This document shows positions 1-4,978 of a stretch of DNA of 10,569 nt, one piece after another. Both the position numbers and the translations under genes were made by a program. The notes below the pieces were generated by a model. It saw only the letters and a program-made list of their open reading frames with translations, was not told the DNA's origin and searched no databases. Numbering within the stretch: position 1 is the first letter of the stretch; each line of letters starts with the position of its first letter. This stretch comes from an uncultured Eubacteriales bacterium (GTDB lineage: Bacteria > Bacillota > Clostridia > Monoglobales > Monoglobaceae): NCBI GenBank assembly GCA_958346135.1, contig CATVQN010000016.1, forward strand, positions 1 through 10,569, in the 5' to 3' direction.

Positions 1-192
1 CTGCTGGATATTATGACGGCCATTGCGGAGCTGAAAACCAAACTTACCAACGTAAACGCCAGAACCGGAAAGAACAACCTGGCAATTATCGAGCTTACGG
101 TAGAAATTTCAGATACTGCCCAGCTCGCACAGACCACCAAACGCTTAAAACACATTGACAGTGTTCTTTCGGTGGTGCGCCGCCGCCAATAG
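1..192 (+). CDS. relA: C-terminal end of RelA/SpoT-type (p)ppGpp synthetase/hydrolase (partial, ACT domain)
   Basis: This frame is open from the first base and ends in TAG at 190-192, giving the last 63 residues of a protein whose start lies off the left edge. The visible part fits the C-terminal ACT domain of long RelA/SpoT (Rel) proteins: a helix (LLDIMTAIAEL), then VNARTGKNNLAIIELTVEI as a strand pair, a second helix (LAQTTKRLKHI) and the closing DSVLSVVRRR. In this family the ACT domain is regulatory; the hydrolase and synthetase domains that make and break the alarmone (p)ppGpp would be upstream. The following MBL and hemZ genes support the call, because relA precedes this pair in many Clostridia. 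A terminator follows directly, so this is the end of its transcript. Other ACT-domain proteins cannot be fully excluded from 63 residues. Confidence 0.82.
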   Translation: MLDIMTAIAELKTKLTNVNARTGKNNLAIIELTVEISDTAQLAQTTKRLKHIDSVLSVVRRRQ

Positions 193-204
193 CATTTACC
201 ATAG

Positions 205-233
205 AAAAGCGAAGCGGCGGTGCTTCGCTTTTT
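205..233 (+). terminator. Rho-independent terminator of relA
   Basis: An 11-base stem (205-215 pairing perfectly with 222-232) closes a 6-base loop (GGCGGT) and runs into a T tract at 229-233, with further T-rich sequence at 239-249. It starts 12 bases after the relA stop codon and separates relA from the next transcription unit. Confidence 0.88.
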
Positions 234-260
234 GAACATTTTTTATTTATCGACTATATG
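232..260 (+). promoter_or_regulatory. Probable sigma-A-type promoter for the MBL-hemZ-MATE operon
   Basis: TTGAAC (232-237) and TATATG (255-260) are separated by exactly 17 bases; each matches its consensus hexamer in four of six positions. The predicted start near 267 leaves a leader of about 23 bases before the ATG at 290. The -35 sits on the tail of the relA terminator. A small inverted repeat (CCGCA at 261-265, TGCGG at 269-273) covers the predicted start site. Confidence 0.5.
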
Positions 261-279
261 CCGCATTCTGCGGCGGATT

Positions 280-283
280 GGAG
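280..283 (+). promoter_or_regulatory. Ribosome binding site deciding the MBL gene start
   Basis: GGAG lies 6 bases before ATG 290. The in-frame TTG at 278 overlaps this site and has no site of its own, so ATG 290 is preferred. Confidence 0.75.
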
Positions 284-289
284 AAAATT

Positions 290-910
290 ATGGAATTTCA
301 TACACTACCCCTTGGACATCTCGATACCAACTGCTATATTCTGGCAGACGAAATTACCAAAAAAGCCGTTGTGATTGATGCGCCGGACGAAGCCGGTACC
401 ATCTTAAAAACGATTACCGAAAACGGCTATACCGTCTCGGAAATTGTTTTGACGCACGGTCATTATGATCATATCCTGGCGCTGGCAGAGCTCCAGGCCG
501 CAACCGGCGCTCCCGTTTCCATTCATGAAAACGGAAAGCAGTTTTTGCAGGACGGCATCTATAACCTGTGTCACTATGTGGGTCTAAACTGGACACCGGT
601 CGCACCCCAGCGGCTGCTTAAAGAGGAGGATACTGTCAGCGTAGGAAGTCAGACTTTTTCGGTACTGCACACCCCCGGCCACACCTCGGACTGTATCTGT
701 CTGTACGGAGCCGGAATCCTAATCAGCGGCGATACCCTGTTTCGTCGGAGCGTGGGTCGGGTGGATCACCCCACCGGAAATTTACAGCAGGAGATTGATT
801 CCATTTTAGAAAAGCTGATGCCTCTGCCGGAAGAAACCAAGGTTTATCCCGGTCACGGACCCGCCACTACCATCGGAGAGGAGAGAAGGGAGAACCCCTA
901 TCTGCAATGA
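290..910 (+). CDS. Metallo-beta-lactamase-fold hydrolase, glyoxalase II-like
   Basis: A 206-residue cytoplasmic protein of the small glyoxalase-II-like branch of the metallo-beta-lactamase superfamily. The dinuclear metal site is complete: T-H56-G-H58-Y-D60-H61, H131 in HTPGHT, D148 in SGDTLF, and H189 in VYPGHG. The length is typical of the bacterial YcbL/YqgX-like short forms and lacks the C-terminal substrate domain of true eukaryotic glyoxalase II, so the substrate (a glutathione-free thioester or other ester) cannot be named. The start is ATG 290, preceded by GGAG; an in-frame TTG at 278 would add four residues. The gene ends in ATGA, with the next gene's start codon overlapping its stop by four bases, which implies translational coupling to hemZ. 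This neighbour pair is common in Clostridia, but the functional link is not known to me. Confidence 0.9.
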   Translation: MEFHTLPLGHLDTNCYILADEITKKAVVIDAPDEAGTILKTITENGYTVSEIVLTHGHYDHILALAELQAATGAPVSIHENGKQFLQDGIYNLCHYVGLNWTPVAPQRLLKEEDTVSVGSQTFSVLHTPGHTSDCICLYGAGILISGDTLFRRSVGRVDHPTGNLQQEIDSILEKLMPLPEETKVYPGHGPATTIGEERRENPYLQ

Positions 911-2109
911 AAAACGAAAGCAAAAGTCCCTGGGGGATTCTGACCGGAATCCGCCCGGCTAAGATTGCCGCAAAGCTCCTGCTGGAGGGCAGGAGCGATC
1001 GGGAGATCATAGCATATTTTACAAACGAATGCGGTACTGCATCCGACAAAGCGGCGCTGGTACTGGAAACGGCTAAGCGGGAGCTGCCCATCCGAGATGC
1101 CATGTATCCGGACGGCGTCAGTTTATATATCGGAATTCCGTTTTGTCCCACACGATGCCTGTACTGTTCTTTCGTCACCTGCGGCACCCGTCAGGCGGCT
1201 AAGCTGATTCCCGCCTATGTAGAGGCGCTCTGCCGGGAAATCAACTATACAGCCAAGTTGACTGCCGACGCCGGACGGCGGATTGAGACGGTTTATATCG
1301 GCGGCGGCACACCCACCACGCTTTCGGCTGCACAGCTGGAAACCCTGCTCCATCAGCTGTACCAAAGCTTTGACCTCGCCCACTGCCGGGAATTCACTGT
1401 GGAGGCCGGACGCCCGGATACGGTTACTGAAGAAAAGCTGAAAATCCTAAAAAAATATCATGTAGACCGAATCAGTATCAATCCCCAGTCCATGAACTCT
1501 AAAACGCTGCAGCTCATTGGCAGGGCCCATACCCCGGAGGATATTCGCTCCGCTATGGCGCTGGCACGAAGCTGCGGCTTTGACTGTATCAATATGGATG
1601 TGATTGCCGGCCTTCCCGGCGAAACACCGGAACAGTTTTACCACACTCTGGAGGAAGTGGAAAAGCTGGCGCCGGAAAACACCACGGTACACACCATGAG
1701 CATCAAACGCTCCTCACGGCTCCACGAATATTTGGACGAATACACCCTGACCGCCGGCCATGACGTTGAAAAAATGGTGGACTTTGCCTATTCCTATATG
1801 AAACAGCAGGGCAAGCATCCCTATTATCTGTACCGGCAAAAGCATCAGCTGGGAAATCTTGAAAACGTGGGCTATGCCAAAGAGGGCTGTGACAGTCTTT
1901 ATAATGTCTATATCATGGAGGAGCTGCAGACCATTCTTTCTCTGGGCTGCGGCGGGGTCACCAAAACGGTTGACCGCAGCCGTGACCGTATTGAACGGAT
2001 TTTTAATGTAAAAGAACCTCAGGATTATCTGGCAAGACTGGATGAAATGCTAAAGAGAAAAGAGCATATGTTTGAAAATTGCACTCCCAAAGGAGGAGAA
2101 AACGCATGA
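907..2109 (+). CDS. hemZ: Radical SAM protein HemZ (coproporphyrinogen dehydrogenase family), short N-terminus
   Basis: A 400-residue radical SAM enzyme of the HemN/HemZ group. The SAM-binding [4Fe-4S] motif is C80-x3-C84-x2-C87 (IPFCPTRCLYCSF), followed by IGGGTPT (131-137), the NPQSMN strand (192-197), a MDVIAGLPGE segment (230-239) and the HemZ-like YYLYRQK...GNLENVGYA region (306-324). The family is annotated as oxygen-independent coproporphyrinogen III oxidation in heme synthesis, although that activity is not shown for every HemZ. Members such as the Bacillus protein are about 100 residues longer: the conserved WGILTGIRP block, normally about 100 residues in, is at residue 9 here. The frame upstream stays open only to a TGA at 796-798 and holds no ATG, GTG, TTG or CTG, so no longer start exists. 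An AAGGGAG site (886-892) lies 14 bases before the ATG, rather far, consistent with coupling to the MBL gene. The 3' end overlaps the MATE gene by ATGA. Confidence 0.88.
   Translation: MKNESKSPWGILTGIRPAKIAAKLLLEGRSDREIIAYFTNECGTASDKAALVLETAKRELPIRDAMYPDGVSLYIGIPFCPTRCLYCSFVTCGTRQAAKLIPAYVEALCREINYTAKLTADAGRRIETVYIGGGTPTTLSAAQLETLLHQLYQSFDLAHCREFTVEAGRPDTVTEEKLKILKKYHVDRISINPQSMNSKTLQLIGRAHTPEDIRSAMALARSCGFDCINMDVIAGLPGETPEQFYHTLEEVEKLAPENTTVHTMSIKRSSRLHEYLDEYTLTAGHDVEKMVDFAYSYMKQQGKHPYYLYRQKHQLGNLENVGYAKEGCDSLYNVYIMEELQTILSLGCGGVTKTVDRSRDRIERIFNVKEPQDYLARLDEMLKRKEHMFENCTPKGGENA
2091..2098 (+). promoter_or_regulatory. Strong ribosome binding site deciding the MATE start
   Basis: AGGAGGAG lies 7 bases before ATG 2106, inside the last codons of hemZ. 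It rules out the in-frame ATG at 2079, which would add nine residues and lacks a comparable site. Confidence 0.85.
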
Positions 2110-3554
2110 ACCAACAAGCGGATTTAGGCTCCGGAAAAATCGGACGGCTGCTTTTTCGCATGGCGATGCCCAATATCATCGCCCAAGTGATTAACGCCTT
2201 ATACAACGTAGTAGACCGCATCTATATCGGGCATATTCCGCAAGTAGGCGCAACTGCACTCACCGGCGTAGGACTTACCTTCCCACTGATTATGATTCTT
2301 TCCGCCTTTAGCTGTCTCATCGGTATGGGTGCCGCTCCGAAAGTGGCTTTTAAATTGGGTGCGGGAGATCGGGACGGCGCAGAGGAGATTGTGGGAAACT
2401 GTACCTTTTCTCTGCTTGTAATCTCCTGTCTGCTGACGGTTTTAACCCAGGCTTTTGCAAGGCCGCTGCTCCTGGCCTTCGGCGGGAATGCAGAAACCAC
2501 TCTGCCCTTTGCAGTAAGCTATATCAGGGTCTATGCCATGGGTACGATTTTTGTTCAGTTTGTTCTGGGCATGAATCCATTTATCACTGCCCAGGGCTTT
2601 TCCACAGCGGGCATGAAAACCATTCTAATCGGCGCCATCGCCAATATTATTTTGGATCCTATTTTCATCTTCGGACTAAATTTGGGCGTAACCGGTGCAG
2701 CACTGGCCTCCATTCTTTCTCAGGCCCTGTCTGCGCTTTGGATTCTTAAATTTCTCACCGGAAAAAAGACCACCCTCAGGATTTCCAAGAACCATCTGCG
2801 CTTTCGTCCGGCCGTTATGCTTCCGGTATTGACGCTGGGACTTTCCCCTTTTATTATGCAGATTACCGAGAGCGCTCTCAGCATCAGCTTTAACACTGCG
2901 CTGTATCGTTACGGGGGCGATCTGGCCGTAGGCGCCATGACCATTGTATCTTCGGTCATGCAGTTCACTATGCTGCCTCTATCCGGTCTGACCCAAGGGG
3001 CGCAGCCGATTATCAGCTATAACTTCGGTGCCGGAAAAATAAAGCGGGTACAAAAAACCTTTGGGCTGCTCCTGCTTTGCTCGGTGCTTTTTTCCACCCT
3101 GCTCTGGAGCATCGCCATGTTTGCCCCCGGCGTTTATGTAGCAATCTTCAGTTCAGATCCCCACCTGACTCTGGTTGGGGCATGGGCACTTCGGATTTCT
3201 CTGGCTTCTATTTTGTTGTTCGGAATCCAGATTGCCTGTCAGCAAACCTTCATCGCCTTGGATCAGGCACCGGTTTCCATCTTTCTGGCAATTCTGCGGA
3301 AACTGATTTTATTGATTCCGCTGATTTTCCTGCTGCCATGGCTCTTGCCGGAATCGGCAATCGCATGGATGATTCCGGATTCCATCCGGCGACTGTTTGC
3401 TGAATTTGACGTCACAAAAGTCTGCGCCGTCTATCTTGCAGAGCCGGTCTCTGACTTTTTGGCAGTGGTAACCACCGGAACCCTATTTGCCGTCCGCTTC
3501 CCGAAAATTCTGAAAAAGCGCTCGGATAGCACCCTGCATGGTAAAACGGCATAG
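2106..3554 (+). CDS. MATE-family multidrug/cation antiporter, MepA-like
   Basis: A 482-residue inner-membrane protein with about twelve hydrophobic segments, the normal size and layout for MATE exporters, which use a Na+ or H+ gradient to expel cationic drugs. The N-terminus (GKIGRLLFRMAMPNIIAQ, then NVVDRIYIGH at 34-43 and GATALTGVG at 48-56) resembles the MepA branch. ANIILDPIFIFG (179-190) and LTQGAQPIISYNFGAG (295-310) are the repeated MATE signatures of the two halves. The loop between the last two membrane segments (about 414-440) looks some 15-20 residues longer than in homologues I can recall, before the conserved YLAEPVSD. The gene overlaps hemZ by ATGA and has the strongest ribosome site of the operon, so it may be translated above its partners. 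Substrates cannot be predicted. In many Clostridia hisS-aspS follow hemZ, so the exporter's position is unusual. Confidence 0.93.
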   Translation: MNQQADLGSGKIGRLLFRMAMPNIIAQVINALYNVVDRIYIGHIPQVGATALTGVGLTFPLIMILSAFSCLIGMGAAPKVAFKLGAGDRDGAEEIVGNCTFSLLVISCLLTVLTQAFARPLLLAFGGNAETTLPFAVSYIRVYAMGTIFVQFVLGMNPFITAQGFSTAGMKTILIGAIANIILDPIFIFGLNLGVTGAALASILSQALSALWILKFLTGKKTTLRISKNHLRFRPAVMLPVLTLGLSPFIMQITESALSISFNTALYRYGGDLAVGAMTIVSSVMQFTMLPLSGLTQGAQPIISYNFGAGKIKRVQKTFGLLLLCSVLFSTLLWSIAMFAPGVYVAIFSSDPHLTLVGAWALRISLASILLFGIQIACQQTFIALDQAPVSIFLAILRKLILLIPLIFLLPWLLPESAIAWMIPDSIRRLFAEFDVTKVCAVYLAEPVSDFLAVVTTGTLFAVRFPKILKKRSDSTLHGKTA

Positions 3555-3582
3555 AGATCTATCTCGTTTTTAGAACTTTTCG

Positions 3583-3628
3583 CTGTAAATTAAAACGGGC
3601 GGCTTTTGCCGTCCGTTTCATTTTACAG
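3583..3628. terminator. Bidirectional terminator between MATE and the metF operon
   Basis: The core stem is 3593-3603 with 3608-3618, 11 pairs including one G-U, with a TTTT loop. An outer pairing, 3583-3589 with 3622-3628, extends it. T-rich sequence follows on the + strand (GTTTCATTTTA); on the - strand the arm ends in GTTTTAATTTA. It lies between two converging genes, and the - strand stop codon (3618-3620) begins in its arm, so it can serve both. Confidence 0.8.
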
Positions 3629-3830
3629 TCAATCCATTGACCAGCTCCTGCATTTCCTGCTTGGACGTAACCGCCTTCGCCTGCGTAACCAGAGCCTCTC
3701 GCTCCTGCTCAGAAAGGCGGGTATAAGAATCCATCGCCTCGGGATTTTGCGCCAGCGCCATGCCAAGTCCCAGCGGTATTCCATCCTTTATCTGCTGCAA
3801 AAAAATCACCTCATGGATAGTTTCCACCAT
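3618..3830 (-). CDS. Small conserved-looking protein of unknown function, downstream of metF
   Basis: A 70-residue soluble protein with no signal peptide or membrane segment. It reads MVETIHEVIF, then a glycine turn in IPLGLGMALAQNPEAM (18-33), then a charged part with LSEQEREALVTQAKAV (39-54) and a closing SKQEMQELVNGL (56-67), which suggests three to four helices. I recognise this pattern only as a recurring uncharacterised small protein in Clostridia; no function is offered. ATG 3830 lies 10 bases after the metF stop. No good ribosome site precedes it (only AAAGAA), so translation probably depends on ribosomes finishing metF. A TTG at 3866 would add 12 residues and overlap metF, but it also lacks a ribosome site. 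The stop codon lies in the shared terminator. Confidence 0.62.
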   Translation of the reverse strand: MVETIHEVIFLQQIKDGIPLGLGMALAQNPEAMDSYTRLSEQEREALVTQAKAVTSKQEMQELVNGLTVK

Positions 3831-3840
3831 TTTCTGATTT

Positions 3841-4725
3841 TTATTCTTTGGCGGCCGGACTTCCAATCATGGATGATAGATTTTCCATAATCTTTCCGGC
3901 GATTTCCGGCTGATTCATGGAATAGATATGGATATGATTGACGCCATTTGCAAACAAGTCAATAATCTGCTCGGTAGCATAGGCAATGCCCGCTTGTTTC
4001 ATGGCAGCAGGATCGTCTGCAAACCGATCCACAATCATACGAAATCTTCTGGGCAGCATCGTTCCCGACAGTGCACAAATCCGCTTAATCTGCCGGGAAT
4101 TGGTAACCGGCATAATGCCCGCAATCACCGGAACCCGAATCTGCGCCCGCAGCAGCCGGAACATAAAATTATAAAGAATATCATTGTCAAAAAACATCTG
4201 GGTGGTGAAAAAGTCACATCCGTTTTCTACCTTCCGTTTTAAGTTGTCAATATCTTGGGAGAGAGACGCCGACTCCGGATGTCCCTCCGGATAGCAGGCG
4301 CCGCCGATACAAAATCCGCCAAAATTCCGGATTTCTTTCATCAAATCACTGGCATGGTGAAAGCTGGTGGATAAGGTCAGACTGCTGTCCTGCGGCATAT
4401 CCCCCCGCAAAGCAAGAATATTTTCGATTCCTTGCCTGCGCAGTTCTTCCAGTATCTCCTGAATTTTGGGTCGTTCTGATGCAATACAGGTCAGATGCGC
4501 CAAGGCGGTAATCTGATTGACGTTTTGAATTTCGTTGGCAATCTCTAAGGTATTGGCGGTATTGGTGCCGCCGGCGCCATAGGTCACACTCATAAACGCA
4601 GGCTTCAGCGCCGCCATTTGTCGTACGACATTTTTGGCATTTTCCAGTTCTCCGCCCTTTTTCGGGGGGAATAACTCACAGGATACGGTAATTTTATTTT
4701 CACTGAGTAGTTGACTGATTTCCAT
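3841..4725 (-). CDS. metF: 5,10-methylenetetrahydrofolate reductase
   Basis: A 294-residue, single-domain flavoprotein of normal bacterial MetF length, folded as a TIM barrel. It reduces 5,10-methylene-tetrahydrofolate to 5-methyl-tetrahydrofolate, the methyl donor for methionine synthesis and, in acetogens, for the Wood-Ljungdahl pathway. Visible motifs are SCELFPPK (15-22, with the catalytic-type glutamate E17), MSVTYGAGG (45-53), AHLTC (76-80), NILALRGD (102-109, flavin/folate region), GGACYPEGHPE (141-151), DFFTTQMFFD (171-180) and HIHIYSMN (264-271). The start is ATG 4725 because AAGGAG lies 9 bases upstream; an in-frame ATG at 4746 would place that site inside the gene. A MetV-like zinc partner is not beside it, so nothing here ties it to acetogenesis. 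The small gene at 3618-3830 follows and is probably cotranscribed. Confidence 0.95.
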   Translation of the reverse strand: MEISQLLSENKITVSCELFPPKKGGELENAKNVVRQMAALKPAFMSVTYGAGGTNTANTLEIANEIQNVNQITALAHLTCIASERPKIQEILEELRRQGIENILALRGDMPQDSSLTLSTSFHHASDLMKEIRNFGGFCIGGACYPEGHPESASLSQDIDNLKRKVENGCDFFTTQMFFDNDILYNFMFRLLRAQIRVPVIAGIMPVTNSRQIKRICALSGTMLPRRFRMIVDRFADDPAAMKQAGIAYATEQIIDLFANGVNHIHIYSMNQPEIAGKIMENLSSMIGSPAAKE

Positions 4726-4734
4726 TTCGATTCG

Positions 4735-4740
4735 CTCCTT
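4735..4740 (-). promoter_or_regulatory. Ribosome binding site deciding the metF start
   Basis: AAGGAG on the - strand lies 9 bases before ATG 4725. It makes the upstream ATG at 4746 unlikely, since ribosomes would bind within that longer reading. Confidence 0.85.
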
Positions 4741-4748
4741 TAGCATTC

Positions 4749-4777
4749 ATCATACCACACAGTCGGCCTCAGCGCAA
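4749..4777 (-). promoter_or_regulatory. Probable metF promoter with extended -10
   Basis: On the - strand, TTGCGC (4777-4772) and TATGAT (4754-4749) are 17 bases apart, and TGG precedes the -10 hexamer, giving an extended -10 element. The predicted start is close to 4742, so the leader is very short, with the ribosome site almost at its 5' end. No riboswitch (SAM or T-box) could fit in this leader. Confidence 0.55.
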
Positions 4778-4790
4778 GCAGAAATTCTGC
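4778..4790. repeat. Perfect 13-base inverted repeat next to the metF -35
   Basis: GCAGAA-A-TTCTGC lies immediately upstream of the -35 hexamer of the metF promoter. Position and symmetry are what one expects of a dimeric regulator site, but no known regulator matches it for me. A repeat of this length can also arise by chance in AT-rich spacer DNA. Confidence 0.4.
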
Positions 4791-4874
4791 ATATTTTTCC
4801 TAAAATTTCGGAAAAGACAGCAAACAAGTCTGAAAAAATGATAGCAAACTGTAATATTTCAAGGGGTCAGTTTA

Positions 4875-4883
4875 TGCTACAAT
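4875..4883 (+). promoter_or_regulatory. Probable ftsK promoter, extended -10 type
   Basis: TGC-TACAAT is an extended -10 element with a five-of-six hexamer. No convincing -35 lies 16-18 bases upstream, which extended -10 promoters tolerate. A second hexamer, TATACT (4889-4894), is an alternative but lacks any -35 or TG motif. The leader would be about 90 bases. Confidence 0.45.
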
Positions 4884-4906
4884 AGTAATATACTATGTAC
4901 ATTTGT

Positions 4907-4927
4907 CCGCCGTACATTGGACGGCGG
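4907..4927 (+). other. Leader hairpin upstream of ftsK
   Basis: CCGCCGT (4907-4913) pairs perfectly with ACGGCGG (4921-4927) around a 7-base loop. It falls in the predicted ftsK 5' leader and no T tract follows, so it is not a normal terminator. The direct repeat GTACATT (4897-4903 and 4912-4918, 15 bases apart) overlaps it. Its role is unknown. Confidence 0.4.
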
Positions 4928-4962
4928 CAGGCTTAATAGAATCACTGTAGAATAAATACTTT

Positions 4963-4969
4963 GAAGGAG
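4963..4969 (+). promoter_or_regulatory. Ribosome binding site deciding the ftsK start
   Basis: GAAGGAG lies 9 bases before ATG 4979. The in-frame TTG at 4961 overlaps this site and is therefore not the start. Confidence 0.85.
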
Positions 4970-4978
4970 TGCGATTTT

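Noticed and set aside
3077..3403. A 108-codon second-frame reading inside the MATE gene
   Set aside because: It is entirely within a well-supported membrane protein, has no ribosome site and no recognisable fold.
4726..4978. A SAM riboswitch or T-box controlling metF
   Set aside because: The predicted metF leader is under 20 bases, and no T-box sequence, SAM-I-like helices or leader terminator can be found in the spacer.
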